Under the pieces are notes generated by a model. The model was not told the origin of the DNA. It did no database searches and saw nothing but the letters and a program-made list of their open reading frames with translations. Shown piece by piece: positions 17,374 through 25,776 of a DNA stretch of 64,000 nt. Each line of letters begins with the position of its first letter. Positions within the stretch are counted from its first letter, which is position 1. Source of the stretch: Holophagaceae bacterium (GTDB lineage Bacteria > Acidobacteriota > Holophagae > Holophagales > Holophagaceae); assembly GCA_009783055.1 (NCBI GenBank), contig WRHW01000001.1:62001-126000 (forward strand), written 5' to 3'. The position numbers and the translations under genes are program-made.

Positions 17374-17498
17374 TAGCTATGAAAAAACAGTCCGGGGAAT
17401 TTTGCAAACGGCTTCGATAAATACACCTCAAGGTACTTATACGAATTACCCCCCCATTGAGCCGTATGGCACAAAGTTGCACCGGACTGAGCCCCCTT

Positions 17499-17540
17499 CC
17501 TACTAACTCCGTTGTTTCAAAACCACAACAGGTATTGAAA
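17499..17540 (-). repeat. Dispersed repeat copy 2, inverted relative to copy 1
   Basis: Bases 17499-17524 are the reverse complement of 244-269 with one mismatch in 26. The adjoining TTTCAAAACC (17515-17524) pairs with GGTATTGAAA (17531-17540) across a 6-base loop with one mismatch. Copy 2 therefore has the same plan as copy 1: hairpin plus conserved flank. It lies 38 bases before the IspH fusion gene. Confidence 0.6.
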
Positions 17541-17577
17541 ATGGCTAATTGTGAGCTAATCTCAAAATGAGGTCTGC

Positions 17578-19284
17578 ATGGAAGTGGTTGTTGCGAGGAC
17601 GGCTGGTTTTTGCTGGGGCGTAAGAAGGGCTATGGATGCCGTGCTAGATGCCTCTGGCAAAAAGCGAGGGCGCGTACAAACCCTTGGGCCTCTAATTCAT
17701 AACCCGCAGGCACTCACTCTACTCAACCAACGCGGGGTGAGCATTGTTGATACTCCTGATGAAGTGAGCAGTGGAACTGTTCTCGTGAGGGCGCATGGGA
17801 TTCCTATTCAGGACTTGAAAAAATTAAAGGCGAGGCAATCAGAAGGGGAAATATTTGTTATTAACGCAACCTGTCCTGAAGTTGCAAAGGTACATAGCCG
17901 TATAAAAAAATGGAGCGCGAGGGGCTATTTCACAATAATCTTAGGCACTCACGGTCATGCCGAAAGCCTGGCTCACCGCAGTTTTGCACAAGCAGGGAGT
18001 GCGATTGTCGCAAACCTATTAGAAGCAAGGGCGATACCCCCCGAACAATTAAAAAAAGTCTTCGTGGTTGCTCAGACAACATTTACTAACAAAGACTTTA
18101 ACTTGATTGTGGATGAGCTAAAGAGTTCCGCAGAAGAAATCGTAGTTGAAAATACCATCTGTGAAGACACAAGGAGACGACAGGAAGAGGCAGAACGAAT
18201 TGCAACAAATGTTGATTATGTGGTTGTTGTAGGTGGGAAAAACAGTAGCAATACCAAGCATCTCGCATTTTTGGCTCAGAAAAATAATAAACCTGTCCAG
18301 TTTGTTGAGATAGCATCCGAAATTGACCTTGGTGCTTTTAGGGGGGATGAAATTGTTGGAGTACTTGCCGGAGCATCCACTCCTACGTGGCTCGTAGATG
18401 ATGTGGTAGATGTCTTGCAACAACATGGAAGTAGACCTGCAAAACTTAGAGAGTTGTTTGAGGAACCGCTTCTTTCACCAATTTTACTCTGCTTGGGCAT
18501 TTCTGTCATGGCCATAGGTATACATACCTGTATGGGGCTTGTTAGAGACTGGACTAGTGTTTTTATCCTATTCGCTTACTCGCTTGCCATGTATCTGGCC
18601 CAACCATATCTCGACCCCTTTGGCCTTGGTTCAAAAGGACCAGCTAGAGGAAGATATTTAGAGCGTCACAGGCGATTGCTGATTTCTCTGGCTGGAATAG
18701 CCTTGCTGGTAGCCGTTGCTCTGGGGATGGCTCAGGGAAGGGGCTATACATTTGCAGTGGTAGGTGCATCTGTCCTTGGACTAAGCTATAAACTGCGAGT
18801 CCAAATTTTTCACAAGTCATACAGCCTGAGGGCAATTCCAGGCTCTAAAGATATATTAATAACACTTGCCTTGGCGATAATCGGAATAGTGTTACCAGCT
18901 TGGCAACAAGACCATTCCTGGGGCTGGCAGAGTATTGGCTCGTTGCTTTTTGCTGGAGCTCTAGTATTTGCCCGGAGCATCATCGTGAGCCTTTCCGATA
19001 TGCAAAAGGATCAGATAATGGGGCATGAAACCCTGCCTATCCTCTTAGGAAGAAATAAATCTCAATTTATGATGTATGCCATGCTAGCGTTTGCACTATG
19101 TTTCAATGCAGTGATGGCCTACCAGACAATGAACATCAAACTCTTGGTGGTGTTGACCATTTGCACTATATACCCAATTGTGTACCACTGGGTTTATCGA
19201 ATTCGCTTTTCCGCAGAACGCCCGCGCTTCGACCCCGGCGTGGAACCAGCCTTTTTCCTGGTAGGGATAATGGCACTAGTGTAA
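17578..19284 (+). CDS. ispH: IspH fused to a UbiA-like membrane domain
   Basis: A 568-residue fusion. Residues 1 to about 285 are a full IspH (HMBPP reductase) with the three Fe-S cysteines in AGFCWGV (Cys12), NATCPEVAKVH and ENTICEDTRRRQEE. LGPLIHNPQ, VRAHGIP, THGHAES, VAQTTF and AGASTPTWLV are also present. It should make IPP and DMAPP in the last MEP step. From about 300 on there are multiple hydrophobic segments and LSDMQKDQIMGHETLP, which matches the second Asp-rich motif of UbiA prenyltransferases. The first motif, normally NDxxDxxxD, is degenerate (LAQPYLDPFG). GAGGT lies four bases before the ATG. Fusion could couple precursor synthesis to prenyl transfer, but activity of the second half is uncertain. 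Confidence 0.85.
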   Translation: MEVVVARTAGFCWGVRRAMDAVLDASGKKRGRVQTLGPLIHNPQALTLLNQRGVSIVDTPDEVSSGTVLVRAHGIPIQDLKKLKARQSEGEIFVINATCPEVAKVHSRIKKWSARGYFTIILGTHGHAESLAHRSFAQAGSAIVANLLEARAIPPEQLKKVFVVAQTTFTNKDFNLIVDELKSSAEEIVVENTICEDTRRRQEEAERIATNVDYVVVVGGKNSSNTKHLAFLAQKNNKPVQFVEIASEIDLGAFRGDEIVGVLAGASTPTWLVDDVVDVLQQHGSRPAKLRELFEEPLLSPILLCLGISVMAIGIHTCMGLVRDWTSVFILFAYSLAMYLAQPYLDPFGLGSKGPARGRYLERHRRLLISLAGIALLVAVALGMAQGRGYTFAVVGASVLGLSYKLRVQIFHKSYSLRAIPGSKDILITLALAIIGIVLPAWQQDHSWGWQSIGSLLFAGALVFARSIIVSLSDMQKDQIMGHETLPILLGRNKSQFMMYAMLAFALCFNAVMAYQTMNIKLLVVLTICTIYPIVYHWVYRIRFSAERPRFDPGVEPAFFLVGIMALV

Positions 19285-19312
19285 TTATTCAGTCCTGCAA
19301 TTTTAACAAGCA

Positions 19313-20521
19313 TCAGTCTTTATATTCTCTACCAAACCGCTCAAATAGTTTTTTTACCTGTGGTTTGCCCTGCTCCCAATTCCTAGTTAGCTTCCAAGAA
19401 TCAAGAAGATTTTTCACCTTGCTTTCATGGTTCAAAAACAAGTGTGCCTCCAGAAGCGGTATGAATTTTACGTTTCCGGCGTTGCTGACATTGGTTTCAT
19501 AGAGTTTTCCGTTGGCAATCATACTCTCCCACCATTTTTCAAGCAGGTCTTCTATGCCCTGCCAATTATTTTCATATCTATGATTTGCTACCAAGTATTC
19601 CAGGATGCCATATGGAGGCAAATTGGATTTATCACCATAGGGCGAAACAACCAGGCCATCCAATAAGTCCCATACTTGTTGACCCTTAGAAGAAATGGCG
19701 GCTAAGAATGCCCATAATTTCCAGTAATCTTTGTTTTCTGGTTGGCTGTTGATGCCATCTGAAATAACTGGCAACAGTTCGTTTGCCAAGGCGTTCATTG
19801 TGGGGCTGTAGTCAAATAGCTTGTATTTTAGCCCATCCAAAAGATACTCAACTTCATTCCCTGGCTCCATTATCAATGGCATACCATAGGGTAGGTAGTA
19901 GTAAAAATTATTCCTGGAATAGTAGTGGACAAGCTCTCTGAACAACCTTGCAAACTCTCCCCAAATCAAAAGATCATCTTCGGAAGAGAGTGCCATCTCC
20001 ACACCTCTAGCCCGACAATCGAGCAATTTCTCCTTTGTTTTTTCAAGGGCTATATCCCGTAGGTGATGTATTAAGGTTACTTTGGCATCATATTGGTTGG
20101 GATATTCCCTAACAAAGCGTTGCAATGACCTTAGTTCTTCATTCTTCATTTCAGAAACCAATTCCTGTAATTCAGCTTTGGAAGGCAGACCTGTGCCAGA
20201 GGAAACCATTTTTAGCTCAGTATTGAATACCGCCCACTTGGGTTCATCTCCATACCATCTCTCCCGTTTCATCATCAATTCAGAAAGGTCTCTATCTAGA
20301 AATTCAGGCCTTAGTAGCTCAATATCGTCAAGCACTAAATGTAAACTTTGCCATTGCTCATAATCCAGAGAAGAATATGTGTTAACAAATATTATCTGCG
20401 GAGAGGGTAGCCATTCAAAAGCCCATGTTGATCTTGATGTCCATAATTTGGCTTCTAAGTCATCGTCCCCTTCTATGCCTGTTTTTATTTTTATTTCGAG
20501 TTTTGACCATCTTGTTGCCAA
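19313..20521 (-). CDS. Second half of a split two-module exported protein
   Basis: A 402-codon frame whose best start is TTG 20521, without a signal peptide or clear ribosome-binding site. It overlaps the end of the upstream frame (20491-21771) by 31 bases. Its sequence matches the second half of the 779-residue paralogue at 13883: KWAVFNTELKMVSSG, then SLQRFVREYPNQYDAKVTLI, then helical repeats. It lies in the -1 frame relative to the upstream frame. One extra A in the run complementary to 20501-20504 would join the two into one protein of about 820 residues. It is probably the 3' part of a frameshifted gene, or the product of recoding. Function unknown. Confidence 0.6.
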   Translation of the reverse strand: MATRWSKLEIKIKTGIEGDDDLEAKLWTSRSTWAFEWLPSPQIIFVNTYSSLDYEQWQSLHLVLDDIELLRPEFLDRDLSELMMKRERWYGDEPKWAVFNTELKMVSSGTGLPSKAELQELVSEMKNEELRSLQRFVREYPNQYDAKVTLIHHLRDIALEKTKEKLLDCRARGVEMALSSEDDLLIWGEFARLFRELVHYYSRNNFYYYLPYGMPLIMEPGNEVEYLLDGLKYKLFDYSPTMNALANELLPVISDGINSQPENKDYWKLWAFLAAISSKGQQVWDLLDGLVVSPYGDKSNLPPYGILEYLVANHRYENNWQGIEDLLEKWWESMIANGKLYETNVSNAGNVKFIPLLEAHLFLNHESKVKNLLDSWKLTRNWEQGKPQVKKLFERFGREYKD

Positions 20522-21771
20522 ATCACCCTGTCACATTTAATGGCTAATTCGGTGGCCTGTATAACAAAATCTGAGAAAAACTTAAACTTGGCCACATTTG
20601 CAATTAGGTATTCTGCATCTTCAATACGATTTGTCCTGATCAGGGCTTCCAGCAGTGGCTGAATAAAATCCTTCATCTGCGGGCTGAGAACTGCGTTATC
20701 AGGGGGAAGTTTCCAAAACGGATATAGACTATAAATTATTCCGTGGCGTTTGTTCCATAGCGAATCTGCCAATTGTTTCCAGTTATTTTGCTTAATGCAC
20801 TCCTCAATAAAAAGACTATAGGCGGCCTTGGGTGGCCAATTTATCTCATTTCCGGGGGTTGGATTAAGCATAGCAATCACTTGTGGCATAGATTGCTGAC
20901 TTCCAGTTACTCCACGCATCCATGAATATAGCTTCCATAATGATCCACTATTCGGCCACTCTTGCAATGCCAATAATACCTGGGGTAATAAACGCTTATA
21001 GACCAATTTCATCAGTGGGCTACATACTTCAACCGGAATTTGATTTACTGGTTCCATAATCTGAACCTGTCTCCATTCCCCAGAATTAAACAGATTGTCT
21101 AATTCCTGGGCGTAGGCACCCCATATTGCAAGGTCCTTACTCTCCTCCAGTTTTTTATTCCCAAAAGCAGATGTGTCAATGTTGTATTTATTAGATAATC
21201 TGCGGTATGCATATTCCTCTTCTTGATTCTGAAATAGCTCTTCGCTCGTTTTTACTTCCAGCTTCAATAATTCGGCGGTTTTAATTTCTGCCTGCTTTCG
21301 TAGTTGTCTCAATAGCAGAATTTTAGCACTCAAGTGATTTGGATTGGCTTTGATAAAATTTCTCAATGTCTCGACAGGGCTGGATATTTTTTTGGACTCT
21401 AGCCCATGTATTATTGTCTCTGCGTTTGGAAATTTGTCGCCTTGCAAAAGCATGTATCCTTGAGAATTTGCTATTGCCCATATTGAGCTTGGATTGAGCG
21501 ACAATTGTCGCTGAACAGTTCTTGCAGACTCCGAGGCAGACCCAAGTATCCTAAACTTAAGTTGAAATTCTACAATCTCAGGAGTCCGAACGAGAACCTG
21601 CAATTCTCCAATTCTGTCCTGCTCACCAAAGTAAACTAACAGTAATGAATATGGAGCTTCGGCACCTTGTAAACCCTGCTTCAAACTATTTTCTGCCCAC
21701 TTTGATTGTCCAAGCATGGGTAGGGCAAGGCTGGCTATAACTAAAAATATCCCTAAGAAACTTTGATTCAT
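20491..21771 (-). CDS. First half of a split two-module exported protein
   Basis: A 426-residue frame starting with a good signal peptide (FLGIFLVIASLALPMLGQS). Its domain order matches the first half of the exported protein at 13883: SIWAIANSQGYMLLQGDK, then SPVETLRNFIKANPNHLSAK, then a helical region. The end, AIKCDRVIWQQDGQ, lines up with the middle of that paralogue (GMEEIAKIWEKGMQ), where the paralogue continues into a second module. Here a stop comes five codons later, while the second module continues in another frame. The gene is therefore likely truncated by a frameshift or joined by programmed slippage. Function unknown. Confidence 0.65.
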   Translation of the reverse strand: MNQSFLGIFLVIASLALPMLGQSKWAENSLKQGLQGAEAPYSLLLVYFGEQDRIGELQVLVRTPEIVEFQLKFRILGSASESARTVQRQLSLNPSSIWAIANSQGYMLLQGDKFPNAETIIHGLESKKISSPVETLRNFIKANPNHLSAKILLLRQLRKQAEIKTAELLKLEVKTSEELFQNQEEEYAYRRLSNKYNIDTSAFGNKKLEESKDLAIWGAYAQELDNLFNSGEWRQVQIMEPVNQIPVEVCSPLMKLVYKRLLPQVLLALQEWPNSGSLWKLYSWMRGVTGSQQSMPQVIAMLNPTPGNEINWPPKAAYSLFIEECIKQNNWKQLADSLWNKRHGIIYSLYPFWKLPPDNAVLSPQMKDFIQPLLEALIRTNRIEDAEYLIANVAKFKFFSDFVIQATELAIKCDRVIWQQDGQNSK

Positions 21772-21944
21772 TAGCCCAATCCAAATATCCTAAACATTAT
21801 TCCTTTGGCGACTTAGCTCGTTACAAGAAATGTGTAAGCAACTTCTCAACTCCTCCAGAATAATCTAGCAGTTTGGCACCCGAAATGCAATAAAGATGGA
21901 CTGTCGGTAGCAAGCCTGGCAGAGTTCCTGTTGTCAAAGGCGTG

Positions 21945-22676
21945 CTAGAACCTGTAGCCAAGGCTATAGCCAAAACCAGATGCAAACACTTTTTCGCCCC
22001 ACTTGGTTTGCGTGTACACTGGATCTAGCAAATCGGCATTGTTAGGTCTAAACTTCTTGCCCTGCAAGCTCAAGTCCATGCCACATTCAAAAACAAACCT
22101 CCAAAATTCCAGGCCTAGGCAAATCCGCAATACCCCAGTTGTAAATTTGATGCTTGTCATTGGCTGATATGTTGTCGTTGCCTCGAATCGACAAGCTCCG
22201 ACTTCTATGGAAACGTACGATCCAATGTTAGAAAGGTTGTCACCAAAATCATATATCCCAAGACCTATGGTTGCCATCGACCGCTTCGCTCGGGCCTTTT
22301 CGTCGTGGACAATCCCCTCTATTGTCTGTTTTCTCCAATCTTCAAATGTAGCCCTGAGTCTGGCAAAGTATGAGGATGGCTTATCAGACTGGGAAGGATA
22401 ACTCCTTAAATCTGCGAATACACCATGACTTGGCTTTCTGTCCGTCAAATTCCCTGAATTGCCCCACAGCAAATTACCTGTATAGCCAAGTGACAGCTCA
22501 AAAGAAGCCTGTAAGGGATTTTTTGGCCTTTTTAGACTCACCCTTTCCTCCTCTTGGGCAAAGCGTGAGCGATCGGTAGCCTGCTGGGGCAACCCGCCCC
22601 TAGCCTCTAGACCCAAGGTCAGAGTTAGTAACAGCACTACCAGCGCAACTCGGCAGAAGATTTTGGATGATGGCAT
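21945..22676 (-). CDS. Predicted outer-membrane barrel protein
   Basis: A 243-residue protein with a signal peptide (VALVVLLLTLTLGLEARGG). The mature part, from about residue 55, alternates polar and hydrophobic residues as in membrane strands: ASFELSLGYTGNLLWG, SMATIGLGIYDFG, YVSIEVGACRFEATTTY, FASGFGYSLGYRF. It ends in Phe, typical of outer-membrane proteins handled by the BAM machinery. AAGGTG sits five bases before the ATG. It is divergent from the metal-efflux gene set. Pore, receptor or structural role cannot be decided. Confidence 0.65.
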   Translation of the reverse strand: MPSSKIFCRVALVVLLLTLTLGLEARGGLPQQATDRSRFAQEEERVSLKRPKNPLQASFELSLGYTGNLLWGNSGNLTDRKPSHGVFADLRSYPSQSDKPSSYFARLRATFEDWRKQTIEGIVHDEKARAKRSMATIGLGIYDFGDNLSNIGSYVSIEVGACRFEATTTYQPMTSIKFTTGVLRICLGLEFWRFVFECGMDLSLQGKKFRPNNADLLDPVYTQTKWGEKVFASGFGYSLGYRF

Positions 22677-22864
22677 AAGTCACCTTTGTGGCTTAATGAA
22701 TTCTACCCCCCTCTCTTTTTTTCAACGGAAAAAAGTTTATATCTAGAAAGGGAAGTAGCTTACTTACTTCGCAACTTCAAAACCCAGAAATATTTAGAAT
22801 AATGGTCCTATGATTTTGACATTTTGCTTATCGTCTTGCGCGTTTCGCGCTATACTCAACAGTG

Positions 22865-23215
22865 ATGACTAAAGTATGCCTTAAGCATGTCGCCACCCTG
22901 CTACTCTCGGTAGTTTGTGCACATTTCGGTCATTTGCTTGCAGAAGGGTTGGCTCACCATGATCCCGGCTCTGCCAGCCAGTTACTCATTATTGTTAGCC
23001 AGCATGAAGACACAGACTTGGGTGGGCACCACCATGAACATGGAATATCTTGTGATCAATGGCTTTGTAGTGGTTTTTCCGGAATAATTTTGGGAACAGA
23101 ATCTGTAATTGGCAATAATAGTATCAGGGAAAAGTCTGCATACTTTGACTATGCAAAGAACGAGAAATTTTTAAGCAGGACTATCGAACCTAGGCCAAAC
23201 CCACCAAGAACATAG
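22865..23215 (+). CDS. Small exported His-rich protein of the efflux cluster
   Basis: A 116-residue protein (ATG 22865; a GTG one codon earlier is possible). A hydrophobic, Cys-containing N-terminus looks like a signal sequence. The mature part has clustered metal-ligand residues: AHHDPGS, HEDTDLGGHHHEHGISC and CDQWLC. No Shine-Dalgarno is visible, and a TATACT (22851-22856) lies only eight bases before the ATG, so the mRNA may be nearly leaderless. Small His-rich proteins often open heavy-metal RND operons, and the adaptor two genes downstream has a similar His-rich tail. I infer metal sensing or binding; the family is not recognised. Confidence 0.6.
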   Translation: MTKVCLKHVATLLLSVVCAHFGHLLAEGLAHHDPGSASQLLIIVSQHEDTDLGGHHHEHGISCDQWLCSGFSGIILGTESVIGNNSIREKSAYFDYAKNEKFLSRTIEPRPNPPRT

Positions 23216-23353
23216 TTGAAGAGTTATCAGAATAAATGCGTATAGCATACTTTATCGGTATTGCTGTTTGCAAAACTTAAGAATTTTTTTCGACCATAGA
23301 TACGACACTTTTTTCGTTCTATTGGGTTGTGGTAAGTTTATTAATTCTTTGTG

Positions 23354-23382
23354 TTTATCAGCGTGTGCTGGCAACTGATAAA
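23354..23382. promoter_or_regulatory. Inverted repeat before the efflux structural genes
   Basis: TTTATCAG (23354-23361) and CTGATAAA (23375-23382) are perfect complements across 13 bases, 50 bases before the outer-membrane factor gene. It could be an operator or an mRNA stem-loop. The remaining spacer from 23216 shows no gene. Confidence 0.35.
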
Positions 23383-23431
23383 ACTACTTTACTGCACAAC
23401 GGTATGACCAACTTTTTTGATGGTGCTAAAC

Positions 23432-24616
23432 ATGAAAACCCTGATATGGATTGCCTTACCATGCTTTCTAGGTGCTGACCCACCGCTTACCTTGGAGGAT
23501 GTGCTATCTAAATCCAGAGTTCCCATTGAACGACTAAATGTATACGCTTCCCTAGCAGAAGTCAGTAGACAGATCAAAGATGCCTCCGGATTGTTGCGAG
23601 AGTCACCATCAGTGTCTGTCAGTGCTGGGCCTCGCACAAACTCAGTGACTCCAACAACAACTGACCAAACGGTGGAGATTGATGCCCCGCTACTGCTCAA
23701 TAGGCGACCAGCGCGACAACTGGCTTCGTCACTAGACTCTGCAACTCCACTGGTCTATACCGCTACTGATTTAGAAAATAGATTGTCAATTCAAAAGGCG
23801 TTTTTGGATACTTGGTTGGCTGAACAAATTGAAGCCATCAGGTCAGAGGATAAAACCCAAGTCAACAACTGGCTTGAGATAGCTCGTATTAGGAGTGAAT
23901 CGGGAGCCGACCCAGCCTTTCAGCTCGAGCTAGTCAAGGGTGAATTTGTCAAGTCTCATCTGGATTGGGAGGAGGCAAAGCGTGCCCATCTCCAAGCATG
24001 GAATATACTAAAATCCCTTGCAGATCTTCCAACTTCTCCTCAGTCGCTTGTTTATAATCAGGGAAAAAACATAGTGCAGAAAGGCGAATTAAGGGCATTA
24101 GAGCTTGAGAGTAGCTATCAAAATGGGGTTTTGCGCCGTTCTGCTATTGCAAGGCAAAGCATCGAGTTGAACCAAATAAACCTTCAGGCGGCTATATCCA
24201 ATAGTCGTTGGAGCATTTCTGGTAGCCATACAAAGGAGAGTGATGACCGCATTACAAAAATTGGCATTGCATATAAATTTCCTCGCTCCGGTGAGATGTC
24301 TGCCATCAAAGCCGAACAACGCTCAAGGACAGAGGTAACAAAGCGAAATACAGAATTAGAACTTTCTGAACTTGACCTGCGCTTTGCGTCAGCCTTGCAG
24401 ACAATCGAATCTAGCGCGCATTATCCAGACATCCCGGATACAACTACTTCTATTGATGCACTGACTATGCGCCTAAAAGAGGGTAAAGACCAACCTTCAG
24501 ATGTTATTCCCATGCGTCGCCAATTCCTTGAAATCCGCATTGCCGAATTGCTCCGCCAGTATTCCCTGTATTTAGCTTATGCTGAATTACAAACCTTGAC
24601 CGCAGGAAATATATGA
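23432..24616 (+). CDS. TolC/CzcC-like outer-membrane efflux protein
   Basis: From ATG 23432 the product has 394 residues and a signal peptide (TLIWIALPCFLGAD), followed by PPLTLEDVLSKS, the usual start of the outer-membrane factor fold. Long amphipathic helices follow, with SPSVSVSAGPRTNS and WSISGSHTKESDDRITKIGIAY-type strand segments. It is short for the family (usually 420-480), as in many CzcC-like members. It should form a trimeric channel and tunnel that docks to the adaptor and RND pump encoded next. Its stop overlaps the start of the adaptor (ATGA), showing translational coupling. Confidence 0.8.
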   Translation: MKTLIWIALPCFLGADPPLTLEDVLSKSRVPIERLNVYASLAEVSRQIKDASGLLRESPSVSVSAGPRTNSVTPTTTDQTVEIDAPLLLNRRPARQLASSLDSATPLVYTATDLENRLSIQKAFLDTWLAEQIEAIRSEDKTQVNNWLEIARIRSESGADPAFQLELVKGEFVKSHLDWEEAKRAHLQAWNILKSLADLPTSPQSLVYNQGKNIVQKGELRALELESSYQNGVLRRSAIARQSIELNQINLQAAISNSRWSISGSHTKESDDRITKIGIAYKFPRSGEMSAIKAEQRSRTEVTKRNTELELSELDLRFASALQTIESSAHYPDIPDTTTSIDALTMRLKEGKDQPSDVIPMRRQFLEIRIAELLRQYSLYLAYAELQTLTAGNI

Positions 24617-25776
24617 TGAAAAAACTTCAAACTCTACCACTATTAACAGCCATGACACTGCCTCTTTTGCTGGCATGTCAAAAAAGAGATGCTCATGGGC
24701 ATGAGGGTCATAACCATGAGCGCGTGGCTTCGACAGCCAGTAACGATGCCCATGACCATGATCACTCCCTACTGACTCCCTTAAGCGATGTTCCCGGTAC
24801 CCGTACCATTGTTGTAGCCCCTGCAAAAGAGTTAAGCATTTGGCTACCTGCAGTAGTTATCGCAGATGAGGCTTCTCAATTTATCCTTTCTAGCCCTATT
24901 AATGGAATTATAGATACATTGCTGGTACCTCCAGGAAAACAGGTCGTGGCTGGAACAGCTCTCGCAGAGGTTAAAAGTCCTGAGTTGGCGCGCATGTATG
25001 CTGACTGGCTTGGCGCAAAGGCTAAGTTGTCTAGGGCGGAATCTGCCTTGGAGAGAGAGAAGAGGCTGGACGCAAAAAAGGCAACTAGCCAAAGGGACTT
25101 AGAGGAGGCCATCAGCGAGGCTTCCATAGCCAAGGCTGAAGAAGAATCTGCAAGGCTTGCCCTAGAATCCTTTGGCATTAGGGCAGAACAGGGAGGAGCA
25201 ACATGGATATTGAAGGCTCCTCGTGCTGGCACTGTAGTCGATTACAAGGTAATGTCTGGCCAAGGGGTCAGTGCAGGTCAGGAATTGGGTTTTTTCCTTG
25301 CGACAGGTTCTGTTGTGGTCAGGATGGAAATGGCTCAGACTAGCTCTAGAGACTGGAAGCTAGGGGATTCCTTTTCGGTAAAGCACTCCAATGGTCAACA
25401 GTGGAGTGGAAAACTAGAAGGCATTGTTCCAGCACTTTCATCAGACACAATGCGACAGTCATACAGGTTGCGGCTTACTGGTAAATCTCTGCCTTTACCA
25501 GGAACCCCCGTGGAAGTTGAAATACAGTTTCCACCTTCAATTACCATCCCCCAAGCGGCTCTCCAGCAAGTTGAGGGGCGTTGGGGTGTTTTTGTATCTC
25601 TTCATGGACATGCCGAATTTCGCCCAGTAGTGCGCGGACAGGATATTAAGGGAGAAGTCGTTATCCTAGATGGACTACGACCAGGGCAAACGATAGTTGC
25701 AGAAGGAGCATACTTACTAAAGGCATATCAAAGAAAACTTGCCCATCCTGACGAGGAGGATGGCCATGTTCATTGA
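24613..25776 (+). CDS. RND periplasmic adaptor with His-rich N-terminus
   Basis: A 387-residue HlyD/CusB-type membrane fusion protein. It has a lipoprotein signal (LPLLLACQK) and a His-rich stretch after the lipid Cys (HGHEGHNHE and AHDHDHS) that probably binds metal ions. The barrel-sandwich half-motifs SPINGIIDTLLVPPGKQV and LKAPRAGTVVDYKVMSGQGV flank a coiled-coil hairpin (about residues 120-180). The protein ends with a membrane-proximal domain (VVRGQDIKGEVVILDGLRPGQ). It bridges the inner-membrane pump and outer-membrane channel. It overlaps the upstream gene by 4 bases and the downstream gene by 11. Confidence 0.88.
   Translation: MMKKLQTLPLLTAMTLPLLLACQKRDAHGHEGHNHERVASTASNDAHDHDHSLLTPLSDVPGTRTIVVAPAKELSIWLPAVVIADEASQFILSSPINGIIDTLLVPPGKQVVAGTALAEVKSPELARMYADWLGAKAKLSRAESALEREKRLDAKKATSQRDLEEAISEASIAKAEEESARLALESFGIRAEQGGATWILKAPRAGTVVDYKVMSGQGVSAGQELGFFLATGSVVVRMEMAQTSSRDWKLGDSFSVKHSNGQQWSGKLEGIVPALSSDTMRQSYRLRLTGKSLPLPGTPVEVEIQFPPSITIPQAALQQVEGRWGVFVSLHGHAEFRPVVRGQDIKGEVVILDGLRPGQTIVAEGAYLLKAYQRKLAHPDEEDGHVH

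Noticed and set aside
22816-22856. TTGACA and TATACT as a promoter pair before the His-rich gene
   Set aside because: The spacing is 29 bases, too long for a sigma-70 promoter, including MerR-type 19-20 bp spacers; only the TATACT is kept as a possible -10.
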